NCBI RefSeq assembly: GCF_025231525.1
Contig: NZ_CP103057.1
Span: 1-64,000, forward strand
DNA: 64,000 nt
Direction of reading: 5' to 3'
Source: Sphingomonas endolithica
GTDB lineage: Bacteria; Pseudomonadota; Alphaproteobacteria; Sphingomonadales; Sphingomonadaceae
Numbering within the stretch: position 1 is the first letter of the stretch; every line of letters begins with the position of its first letter. Positions 1-7,678 of the stretch are shown here, piece by piece. Under the pieces are notes generated by a model. It saw only the letters and a list, made by a program, of their open reading frames with translations. It searched no databases and was not told where the DNA came from. Made by a program: the position numbers and the translations under genes.

Positions 1-266
1 TCGATGCCAAAGGCGAGCATCGAGGCGATCAGCACCGGACGGCGGCCGAAGCGGTCGCTAAGGTTGCCGAGCACCGGCCCGGCGACGAATTGCGCGAGCG
101 CGAAGGCGAGAAGCATGTAGCCGGCGATCCGCGTTGCATCGTCGATCCCGACATGGCCGAGGCTGGTGATCAGCGACGGCAATACCGGCATGACGATCCC
201 GAAGCCGATCGTGTCGATGAGCACGGCGGCGAGCACGATCGGCACGGCGCGGTGCTCGAAGCGCAT
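1..266 (-). CDS. MFS transporter, TetA/TCR-like (N-terminal part, runs off the window)
   Basis: Only the first 88 or so codons are present; the gene continues beyond position 1. The N-terminus shows a first membrane helix with an Asp followed by an IGFGIVMP segment and then the cytoplasmic loop 2-3 signature GNLSDRFGRRPV, which is the conserved motif A of drug:H+ antiporters of the tetracycline-resistance branch of the major facilitator superfamily. The ATG at 266 is preceded one codon upstream by an in-frame TGA, so no longer start is possible. In this branch the substrate cannot be told from sequence; many chromosomal members are uncharacterised multidrug-like exporters. Nothing of the C-terminal half can be judged. 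Confidence 0.85.
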   Translation of the reverse strand, partial: MRFEHRAVPIVLAAVLIDTIGFGIVMPVLPSLITSLGHVGIDDATRIAGYMLLAFALAQFVAGPVLGNLSDRFGRRPVLIASMLAFGI

Positions 267-833
267 GGCTCAGCGCAGCCCGCGTTGGTGGACGGGAACG
301 GGGCGGGGGGCGGCGGATCGTTCAACCGATCGGTTGAGAGGGCGATGCCGTGATTTCAGCGGGTTGGCCGGTGAGGGGTGCGGCGAGCGGGCGCGAATGT
401 TGGGACCGTTGAGGCGCCGGCAGGTTTTCGCGCGGGGTAGTCGCGACATTGCGGCATGGCGTGCGCCGCGGTGGCGGGCGGACAGAGCGGGCGGGTGCGC
501 GCGGGGAAGCATTTGGCGAGGATGACATAGGAGTTGCGTGTAGGACAGAGGGTTTTCGGACTGTCCGCAGGGGGCGGCATGGGTGGGCGGCTGAGGCTGC
601 GTGGATCGTTGGCGCACCCTCACCGGCGAGACAGCTTGTTCCCCGGCGAAGGCCGGGGCCCAGTAGCGAAGATGGGAATGGTCCTGCGCAGCGCCCCTTG
701 CCCATCGTTCCACTACGGGGCCCCGGCCTTCGCCGGGGAGCAGGAGTGCAAGCTTGTGGCTTTGCTTGCAGCCAATTGTGTGCCATCCAGCGCCATACCC
801 GAAATTCAGATTCGTAGACGAGGATGAAGATCC
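267..833. other. 567-bp intergenic stretch without a convincing gene
   Basis: This gap separates the divergent MFS transporter and acyl-CoA dehydrogenase genes. Several open frames cross it on both strands but none has a recognisable protein, a good ribosome site or plausible composition. Its only clear structure is the large inverted repeat at 641-738. Promoters for both flanking genes should lie here, but I could not assign them with confidence. Confidence 0.6.
641..738. repeat. Palindromic repeat, GC-rich arms
   Basis: Two arms of about 26 bases, beginning CCCCGGCGAAGGCCGGGG and ending with its reverse complement, face each other around a spacer that itself contains GATGGG/CCCATC. Each arm is a small palindrome, so the DNA could fold as a cruciform or the RNA as a long hairpin. 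Similar arms with a CCCCGGC core occur at 14591-14695, which shows it is a dispersed family rather than a one-off terminator. Confidence 0.8.
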
Positions 834-2048
834 ATGGCTTCCGCCGAACTCGATGCCGCTGCCGATCCGCTCGCCACGTTCCGGGATGAAGTGCGCACCT
901 GGCTGGCGGAGAACTTCCCGGCGTCGCTGCGGGGCAAGGACAATGCGATGTCGGCGGTAGATGGGCCGACCGAGCTGTCGCCCGAGGACGAAGCCTGGAA
1001 GACGGCGATGGGCGAGAAGGGCTGGGGCGTGCCGGCTTGGCCGCGGCAATATGGCGGTGGCGGGCTCGACCGGGCGCAGGTGCGGGTGCTGCACGAGGAG
1101 ATGGCGCGGGTTGGGGCGTGGAATCCGATCGGCGGGATGGGCGTGATGATGTTCGGCCCGACGCTGCTGGAAAGCGGCAGCGAGGCGCAGAAGCAGGAGC
1201 ATATTCCGGCGATCGCGCGCGGCGAGGTGCGCTGGTGCCAGGGCTATTCGGAGCCGGGTGCCGGGTCCGATCTCGCCAGCCTGCAGATGTTCGCGGAAGA
1301 TCGCGGCGATCACTATCTGGTCAATGGCCAGAAGACATGGACGAGCGGTGGGCAATGGGCCGACAAATGCTTTGCTTTGGTCCGTACCGACAAGACGAAG
1401 AAGCATGAAGGGATCAGCTTCCTGCTGATCGACATGGATGCCGAGGGCGTGGAGGTGAAGCCGATCCGGCTGATCTCCGGTTCGTCGCCCTTCTGCGAGA
1501 CGTTCTTCACCAACGTGCGCGTGCCCAAGGACAATCTGGTCGGGCGTGAGGGCGAGGGCTGGACGATCGGCAAGCGCCTGCTCCAGCACGAGCGCTCCAG
1601 CCTGTCGGGCGGCGGCTCTGCGGCACGGATGTTCGCCGGCAAGCCGATGGGCGCCCTCGCCAAGGAATATCGTGGCGAGGACGACCAGGGCCGCGTGCCG
1701 GACCAGGACCTGCGCATGCGCATCGTGCGCCACGAGATGGACAGCCGAGCCTTTGCGCTGACGCTCCGGCGGGCGGCGCTGGAGGCCAAGTCGAACCAGG
1801 GGCCGTCGGCCGCGACCAGCATCATGAAGAATGTCGGTGCGCGGATCACGCAGGATCGGGCCGAGCTCAGCATCGAGATCATGGGCATGAACGGCCTGGG
1901 CTGGGAAGGCGAGGGGTTCAGCGCAGACGAGCTGAACCAGACGCGCACCTGGCTGTGGGGCAAAGCGGTGTCGATCTATGGCGGGTCGACCGAGATTCAG
2001 AACAACGTGATCGCCAAGCGCATCCTGGGGATGCTGGATCACCAGTAA
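834..2048 (+). CDS. Acyl-CoA dehydrogenase family protein, large-subunit type
   Basis: A 404-residue flavoprotein of the acyl-CoA dehydrogenase family: N-terminal helical domain, a beta-domain with the WCQGYSEPGAGSDL segment around residues 130-145 and a WTSGGQWAD segment that bind FAD, and a C-terminal helical domain ending in IYGGSTEIQNNVIAKRILG. These enzymes take two hydrogens from the alpha and beta carbons of an acyl-CoA thioester. The next gene encodes a second, more divergent family member. Such adjacent pairs are known to form mixed alpha2-beta2 enzymes acting on bulky acyl-CoAs (pimeloyl-CoA and steroid side-chain enzymes). That this pair does so is inference. The substrate is unknown. 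The start at ATG 834 precedes the conserved N-terminus directly. Confidence 0.9.
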   Translation: MASAELDAAADPLATFRDEVRTWLAENFPASLRGKDNAMSAVDGPTELSPEDEAWKTAMGEKGWGVPAWPRQYGGGGLDRAQVRVLHEEMARVGAWNPIGGMGVMMFGPTLLESGSEAQKQEHIPAIARGEVRWCQGYSEPGAGSDLASLQMFAEDRGDHYLVNGQKTWTSGGQWADKCFALVRTDKTKKHEGISFLLIDMDAEGVEVKPIRLISGSSPFCETFFTNVRVPKDNLVGREGEGWTIGKRLLQHERSSLSGGGSAARMFAGKPMGALAKEYRGEDDQGRVPDQDLRMRIVRHEMDSRAFALTLRRAALEAKSNQGPSAATSIMKNVGARITQDRAELSIEIMGMNGLGWEGEGFSADELNQTRTWLWGKAVSIYGGSTEIQNNVIAKRILGMLDHQ

Positions 2049-2098
2049 GCGCGCGACCGCGACGAGTTAGCCCTCGCAGGAGGAGGGCGGAGAGGGCG

Positions 2099-2134
2099 TG
2101 GCGGGGGAGACGGCGACAGACCGTCCCCCCGCCA
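2099..2134. repeat. Short inverted repeat between the two acyl-CoA dehydrogenase genes
   Basis: TGGCGGGGG and CCCCCGCCA arms enclose a short loop with inner CGG/CCG pairing. It lies in the 121-bp gap between the two acyl-CoA dehydrogenase genes. It could attenuate or stabilise the shared transcript, or simply belong to the dispersed palindromes of this genome. There is no T-run, so it is not a classic terminator. Confidence 0.6.
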
Positions 2135-2169
2135 TGCCAAGCTGCAGTGAGAGATCAAAGGACCAGCCG

Positions 2170-3237
2170 ATGGCCGTACTCAACGAAGAACAGACGATGT
2201 TGCGCGACATGGCGCGCGAATGGGCGGACAATGAGGCGCCGGTGGGGGCGTTTCGCAAGATGCGCAATGCCGCGCCGGCGGAGGGCTATGACGCCGCGGC
2301 GTGGAGCGAGATGGGCCAGATGGGCTGGGCCGGGATCGTCGTGCCGGAGGAATATGGCGGGTCTGCATTCGGCTATCTGTCGCTGGGTATGGTGCTGGAG
2401 CAATTGGGGCGCAACCTGACCGCATCGCCGCTTGCCTCGACCGCGGCAGCGGCGGCGGGGATCGCGCTGGGATCTTCCGATACCGCCAAGAGCGCATGGC
2501 TGCCGAAGATCGCGGCTGGCGAGTTGGTGGCGACGCTGGCGATCGATGAAGGCCCGGTGCACGATCCGGCGCGGATTGCGACCAGCGTATCGGACGGTGT
2601 GCTGACCGGCACCAAGGAGTTCGTCGCCGAAGGAGATAGTGCGGCTTTGTTCGTGGTGGCCGCGACCGACGGCCTGTATCTCGTCGCGGGCGATGCGGGG
2701 GTGACGCGCTCCACCCGCAAGATGGCGGATGCGCGGAGCCATGCGCAGGTCCGCTTCGATGGCGCGGACGCCGAGAAGCTCGGCGGGCCGGAATTGAACA
2801 CCAAGGTGATCGACCTGGCCACGGCGGCGCTGGCAGCGGAGATGCTCGGCATGGCGGAGCAGGCGTTCGCGACGACGAACGATTATCTCAAGACGCGCGT
2901 GCAGTTCGGCCAGCAATTGTCGACCTTCCAGGCGCTGCAGCACCGTATGGCGCGGATGTTCACCGAGCTCGAGCTGATGCGATCGGCAGTGGAAGGCGCG
3001 CTGGAGGCGATCGATGCCGGGCGCAGCGACACCGACCAGGCCGTGAGCCTGGCCAAGGCGATCGCCAGCGACACGCTGCACCTGATCAGCCGCGAGATGG
3101 TGCAACTGCATGGCGGGATCGGCATGACCGATGAGCATGATGCGGGATTCTACCTCAAGCGGGCACGCGTGTGCGAGACGATGTGGGGCAATGCCGCGTA
3201 CCACCGCGAACGGTTCGCGCGGCTCAACGGTTATTGA
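2170..3237 (+). CDS. Acyl-CoA dehydrogenase family protein, small-subunit type
   Basis: A 355-residue acyl-CoA dehydrogenase homologue that begins EEQTMLRDMAREW and carries a helical N-domain (about 1-110), a poorly conserved middle beta-domain, and a C-terminal domain with RVQFGQQLSTFQALQHRMA and HGGIGMTDEHDAGFYLKR. The HGGIG segment is typical of the C-terminal helices near the flavin. The middle domain is divergent and short, like the non-catalytic or partner subunit of heteromeric acyl-CoA dehydrogenases such as the pimeloyl-CoA dehydrogenase small subunit. The frame is open back to 2098, but that extension only translates the inverted repeat, so I chose the ATG at 2170. It probably shares a transcript with the preceding gene. 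Confidence 0.88.
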   Translation: MAVLNEEQTMLRDMAREWADNEAPVGAFRKMRNAAPAEGYDAAAWSEMGQMGWAGIVVPEEYGGSAFGYLSLGMVLEQLGRNLTASPLASTAAAAAGIALGSSDTAKSAWLPKIAAGELVATLAIDEGPVHDPARIATSVSDGVLTGTKEFVAEGDSAALFVVAATDGLYLVAGDAGVTRSTRKMADARSHAQVRFDGADAEKLGGPELNTKVIDLATAALAAEMLGMAEQAFATTNDYLKTRVQFGQQLSTFQALQHRMARMFTELELMRSAVEGALEAIDAGRSDTDQAVSLAKAIASDTLHLISREMVQLHGGIGMTDEHDAGFYLKRARVCETMWGNAAYHRERFARLNGY

Positions 3238-3416
3238 ACCGTTTTGAATTCCGGTTCTGGCCGGAGCGGCTGTTCTGCGACTATGACTTTTCGGCAACAG
3301 CCGCCATTGCGTAGCGTTATGCAACGTTAGTTCCGCTTGACGACCCGTTCTTCTCCCGGCAGTTTCGAATTCGAGGTACGGAGCCTAGAAGCGCCGGCCG
3401 CAACTGGGAGAGAGTG

Positions 3417-6239
3417 ATGCTCAAGAAGCAGTACCTGTCGGCGTGCGCCTTCGCAGTCCTGGCCATTGGACTCGCCACGCCGGCAGCGGCGCAGGTCGCC
3501 GATCCGGCGACCGGATCGCCATCCGAGGCTGCCGCCGCCCCACAATCCGACGAGTTGATGACGCAGGACATCGTCGTCACCGCGCAGGGCCGCGCGCAGG
3601 CGCTGGCCGACGTGCCGGTGGCAATCTCCGCCGTCACTGCCGAAACGCTGCAGAATTCGGGTGCCAACGACATTCGCCAGCTCAACCAGCTGGCGCCCTC
3701 CTTGCTCGTCTCCTCGACCGGCTCGGAAGCCAACGGCAGCCCCCGTATTCGCGGTATTGGTACGGTCGGTGACAATCCCGGGCTGGAAAGCTCGGTCGTG
3801 GTGTTCATCGATGGCGTGTACCGCTCGCGCTCGGGCATCGGGCTCAACGAACTGGGCGAGATCGACCGGATCGAGGTGTTGCGCGGGCCGCAGGGGACGC
3901 TTGGCGGGCGCAATTCCTCGGCCGGCCTGATCAGCATCGTCAGCCGGCGCCCGTCGTTCGAGTTCGGCGCGAATGCCGAGGCGACCTATGGCAATTACGA
4001 TTTCGTGCGCCTGTCCGGCGGTCTGACCGGCCCGATCACCGACAAGATCGCGGCGCGTGTCGACGGCGTCTATGTCAAGCGCGACGGCTTCTACAAGGAT
4101 CGCACCAACGATACGCGCGTCAACGATCGCGACCGCTATTTCGTGCGTGGGCAATTCCTGTTCGAACCCACGTCGGACGTCAGTTTCCGGCTGATCGGCG
4201 ATTACAGCAAGCGCAAGGAAGCATGCTGCGCCGCGACCTTTGTCGGGCCGACGGTGAACCCATATATCGGCAATCTCAATAACCCTGCCACGCCGCTCAC
4301 CACCGGGCTGCCGAACGGCAACAATATTATCAACGTGCTGAACAGTCTCGGCCAGAACCTGTCGTCGTTCAACCAGGGCTATTCGCGTGAGATTTCGGTC
4401 AGCCGGGGGCGTAGCTATGAGGGTACGACGCGGGACGGGGGCGTTTCGGGCCAGCTCGACTGGGATTTCGGCGGCGCCAACCTGACCTCGATCACGGCGT
4501 ATCGGAATTATTACAACACGCAAGGCTCCGACACCGACTATAGCTCGGTCGATATCCTGTACAACGACGCTGACGGCAACAACCGCCGCGCCTTCAGGAC
4601 CTTCACGCAGGAATTGCGGCTGCAGGGATCGGCGTTCGGCGACAAGCTCGACTGGCTGATCGGCGGTTTCTACCTGAACGAGAAATTCCGCGGCAAGAGC
4701 AACCTCAAGTTCGGCAGCCAATATGGCCGCTTCGCGACGTGCCGCATCATTTCCGGCGGCGGGCTGGCCGGGTTGTACTCGCCGGGGAATGTCGGCTGCG
4801 TCGCGCCGGGCGTCGGCCCGGCGACGTTGGGATCGTTCGGCGCGGATATCGCCAACGGCTTCGTCACGCTCGACGGGATCAACAATGTCGGATCGACCGT
4901 CGATCGCTATCGCCAGAACAGCCGCAGCTTTGCCGCGTTCACGCACAACATCATCCACCTGACCGATCGGCTGGATGTGACGCTGGGCCTGCGCTACACC
5001 GATGAGCGCAAGCGCTTCGGCGCGACGTTCGGCAACAACAATGCCGGCTGCGCCACGTTGAACGCGACGCTGACCGACGATCTGATCAGTCCGAACGCGA
5101 CGGCACGGGCGCTGGCGGCGGGGCTGATCGGGCTGGGCTGCCAGGGCAATTCCACGTCCGAGCTCAACAATGTCAGCATCGCCGACAAGCGTCATGAGGA
5201 CGAATTCACCGGCACTGCGATCCTGTCATGGAAGCCGATCGACGACCTGTTGCTCTACGGCAGCTTCTCGCGCGGCTATAAAGCCGGCGGGTTCAACTTC
5301 GATCGTTCGGCGCTCAAATTCCCGATCCAGGCCTCGGCCACGGGCGGCGCCCCGACGACGACCTTTGCCGCGGTCGGCGGCGCGCAGGCGCTGGTCAACA
5401 ATCTCGAGTTCGAACCGGAAAAGGTGAACGCGATCGAGCTCGGCGCGAAATATTCGACCGGGGCGTTCAGCCTGTCGGTGGCGGGGTTCCGCCAGCAGTT
5501 CAAGAGCTTCCAGCTCAACACCTATGACGGCACGGTGTTCATCGTGCAGAACGTCAATGGCTGCACTGAGGGGCTTGGCGGTGGCGACCGCGACCAGAGC
5601 AAGTTCCCCGCCGCACCGAACTACAACGCGAACGCCGGCGCGACCGGCGCATGCGACAGGGACAATGTCGGTTGGGGCGTGGTGTCGCAGGGGGTCGAGT
5701 TGGAGGCTTCGCTGGTGCCAGCCCGCGACGTCCGCGTCTCGGCCGGGCTGACCTATGCCGATACCAAGTACCGCAACAATCTGGTCGGCAACAATGCCGG
5801 TGCGCCGCTCAACCAGGCGTTGCGCAAGCTGCCGGGCGATAACCTGTCCAACGCGCCGGAAGTGGTGGTGACGGGCTCCGCCGCCTGGACGCCGGACATC
5901 GGCAGCAGCGGCCTGTCCGGCCTGTTCTACGTCGATACGCGCGTATCGAGCGACTATAATACGGGGTCCGATCTGTTCCCGCAAAAGGAGCAGGACAGCT
6001 TCGCGCTGGTCAATGCGCGGATCGGCATCCGCGGGCCGGAGGAGCGCTGGGCGGTCGAATTGTGGGGCCAGAACGTGTTCAACAAGCAATATGCCCAGGT
6101 CGCGTTCAACTCGCCGTTCCAGGAGGGCGCCGCCAACGCCGCGTTCCAGGATCCGCAATATCCCGGTGGTCGACAGATCTTCTCGCAATTCCTGGCCGAA
6201 CCACGCACCTACGGCATCACGCTGCGCGGCAAGTTCTGA
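3417..6239 (+). CDS. TonB-dependent receptor (sphingomonad catabolic type)
   Basis: A 940-residue outer-membrane receptor. Residues 1-26 are a signal peptide ending in PAAAQ. A TonB-box-like DIVVTAQGR follows, then a plug domain (about 60-170, with PRIRGIGTVGDNPG and the IDRIEVLRGPQGTLGGRNSSAG signature) and a long beta-barrel ending in LRGKF with terminal Phe. It takes up a large or scarce substrate across the outer membrane with energy from TonB. The flanking acyl-CoA dehydrogenases and MFS permease suggest an organic, probably hydrophobic carbon source rather than iron; this is inference from context. The ATG at 3417 has GGGAGAG four bases upstream; a GTG one codon earlier would sit too close to it. 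A clear terminator follows. Confidence 0.92.
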   Translation: MLKKQYLSACAFAVLAIGLATPAAAQVADPATGSPSEAAAAPQSDELMTQDIVVTAQGRAQALADVPVAISAVTAETLQNSGANDIRQLNQLAPSLLVSSTGSEANGSPRIRGIGTVGDNPGLESSVVVFIDGVYRSRSGIGLNELGEIDRIEVLRGPQGTLGGRNSSAGLISIVSRRPSFEFGANAEATYGNYDFVRLSGGLTGPITDKIAARVDGVYVKRDGFYKDRTNDTRVNDRDRYFVRGQFLFEPTSDVSFRLIGDYSKRKEACCAATFVGPTVNPYIGNLNNPATPLTTGLPNGNNIINVLNSLGQNLSSFNQGYSREISVSRGRSYEGTTRDGGVSGQLDWDFGGANLTSITAYRNYYNTQGSDTDYSSVDILYNDADGNNRRAFRTFTQELRLQGSAFGDKLDWLIGGFYLNEKFRGKSNLKFGSQYGRFATCRIISGGGLAGLYSPGNVGCVAPGVGPATLGSFGADIANGFVTLDGINNVGSTVDRYRQNSRSFAAFTHNIIHLTDRLDVTLGLRYTDERKRFGATFGNNNAGCATLNATLTDDLISPNATARALAAGLIGLGCQGNSTSELNNVSIADKRHEDEFTGTAILSWKPIDDLLLYGSFSRGYKAGGFNFDRSALKFPIQASATGGAPTTTFAAVGGAQALVNNLEFEPEKVNAIELGAKYSTGAFSLSVAGFRQQFKSFQLNTYDGTVFIVQNVNGCTEGLGGGDRDQSKFPAAPNYNANAGATGACDRDNVGWGVVSQGVELEASLVPARDVRVSAGLTYADTKYRNNLVGNNAGAPLNQALRKLPGDNLSNAPEVVVTGSAAWTPDIGSSGLSGLFYVDTRVSSDYNTGSDLFPQKEQDSFALVNARIGIRGPEERWAVELWGQNVFNKQYAQVAFNSPFQEGAANAAFQDPQYPGGRQIFSQFLAEPRTYGITLRGKF

Positions 6240-6286
6240 CAGCAACAAGACGTTACCGGCAACAGACCGGAACGACGTGACCTGAC

Positions 6287-6322
6287 GCCCCTCGACCCAC
6301 ATACCGGGCGAGGGGCTTTTTT
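6287..6322 (+). terminator. Rho-independent terminator after the TonB-dependent receptor
   Basis: GCCCCTCG pairs with CGAGGGGC around a 14-base loop and is followed directly by six T residues. It lies 47 bases past the receptor stop codon and 18 bases before the MFS start. Part of the transcript from upstream probably ends here, and the MFS gene may have its own start of transcription or depend on read-through. Confidence 0.85.
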
Positions 6323-6339
6323 GACGGTGAGGGTGCCCG

Positions 6340-7662
6340 ATGACATTGGCCGCAAGCCATCCCGAGATCGCCGACACGCTGGCGCTGAAGCGGCGCACGA
6401 TGACGCTGGCGCTGCTCACCACGGTCTATTTCTTCAGCTATATGGATCGGCAGATCCTCGCCATCCTGCTCGAGCTGATCAAGGCCGATCTGAAGCTCAG
6501 CGACGGGCAATTGGGCGTGCTGTCGGGCCTCGCCTTTGCGATCTTCTATGCGGTGCTCGGCATTCCGGTGGCGCGGCTGGCGGACAAGGGCAATCGCCGC
6601 AACATCATCGCCATTGCACTCGCGATCTGGAGCGTGATGACCGCCTTGTGCGGGCTGGCGCAGAATTTCGGGCAATTGCTGGCCGCGCGGATCGGCGTCG
6701 GCGTGGGCGAGGCGGGATCGAGCCCGCCCAGCCATTCGATCATCGCCGATCTGTATCCGGCCGATCGGCGTGCGGGCGCGATGGCGATCTATTCGCTGGG
6801 CGTCGTACTGGGCGCAGGGGTCGGCACGTTCATTGGCGGCACGGTGGCGCATCTCTATGGCTGGCGCATCGCGATGCTGACGATCGGGCTGCCCGGCGTC
6901 GCGCTGGCGGTGGTGGTGTGGCTGTTCGTGGTCGAGCCGCGGCGGGGGCTGTCGGACGTCGACCGGCTGGCGCACAGCCAACCGATGCCGAGCCTCGCCA
7001 CCGGGTTCAGCACGATCTGGGCGAGCGCGCCGGCACGGCACCTGGTGATGGCGGTGACGATCACCTCGCTGGTCGGCTATGCGCTGAGCGGCTGGGGGCC
7101 GAGCTATCTGCAACGCTCGCTGGGGCTGAGCGTGCTGCAGATCTCGATCTACGTTGCGCCGGTCGGCACGGCGCTGGCGGCGTTCTCCGCCGTGATGGGC
7201 GGCAAGCTGGCCGATCGCGTCGCACGCAAGCGGGGCTTGCACGCGCAGAGCAGCATGGTGGCGTGGCTGAAGCTGATCGCCTTTCCGTTCGTGCTGCTGT
7301 TCTTCCTGGCCGACAATGTCGCGCTGGCGCTGTTCGGCTATTTCGCGTCGCTGCTGTTCGCCAATTCGTATCTCGGGCCGACCTTTGCGTTGTTGCAGGG
7401 GCTGGCGCCGGTGCAGCTGCGCGCACTGTGGGCGGCGATCACCTTGCTGGTGATCAACCTGCTCGGGCTCGGGTTGGGGCCGGCGGCGGTGGGGTGGATC
7501 AGCGATGCGCTACGGCCGAGCTTCGGGGCGGAATCGCTGCGCTATTCGCTGGTTTGCGTGGGCATGCTGACGCCGTGGGCGATCTTCCATTACTGGCGCG
7601 CGGGCGTGTTGCTGCACGCGCAGGAAAAGGATGCGGCGCAAAGGGTGACGGGGGCGGCATGA
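6340..7662 (+). CDS. MFS transporter, spinster-like family
   Basis: A 440-residue permease with twelve predicted membrane helices. The first helix region FFSYMDRQILAILLELIKADLKLSD and the motif ARLADKGNRRNIIAIA are characteristic of the MFS group that sphingomonads place beside TonB-dependent receptors. A second family hallmark, RIGVGVGEAGSSPPSHSIIAD, lies near residue 125. It probably moves the compound imported by the neighbouring receptor, or a metabolite of it, across the inner membrane; the substrate is unknown. The ATG at 6340 follows shortly after the terminator, and RNase R begins 16 bases after its stop, on the same strand. Confidence 0.88.
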   Translation: MTLAASHPEIADTLALKRRTMTLALLTTVYFFSYMDRQILAILLELIKADLKLSDGQLGVLSGLAFAIFYAVLGIPVARLADKGNRRNIIAIALAIWSVMTALCGLAQNFGQLLAARIGVGVGEAGSSPPSHSIIADLYPADRRAGAMAIYSLGVVLGAGVGTFIGGTVAHLYGWRIAMLTIGLPGVALAVVVWLFVVEPRRGLSDVDRLAHSQPMPSLATGFSTIWASAPARHLVMAVTITSLVGYALSGWGPSYLQRSLGLSVLQISIYVAPVGTALAAFSAVMGGKLADRVARKRGLHAQSSMVAWLKLIAFPFVLLFFLADNVALALFGYFASLLFANSYLGPTFALLQGLAPVQLRALWAAITLLVINLLGLGLGPAAVGWISDALRPSFGAESLRYSLVCVGMLTPWAIFHYWRAGVLLHAQEKDAAQRVTGAA

Positions 7663-7678
7663 TCCCCTAGGTTAGGTC

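Noticed and set aside
270..2042. Long minus-strand open frame (590 codons) opposite the first acyl-CoA dehydrogenase
   Set aside because: It is antisense to a clear enzyme gene and its product is Arg/His/Ala-rich with no recognisable domain; long antisense frames are usual in DNA of this GC content.
3238..3416. TCGAATTCGA palindrome and TTGC..GCAA pair before the TonB-dependent receptor as operator sites
   Set aside because: Short and not repeated; no regulator gene is adjacent, so I could not support a site call.
3327..5195. Minus-strand open frame of 622 codons opposite the TonB-dependent receptor
   Set aside because: Shadow of the receptor's codon pattern; no start site, no domain, and the true gene is unambiguous.
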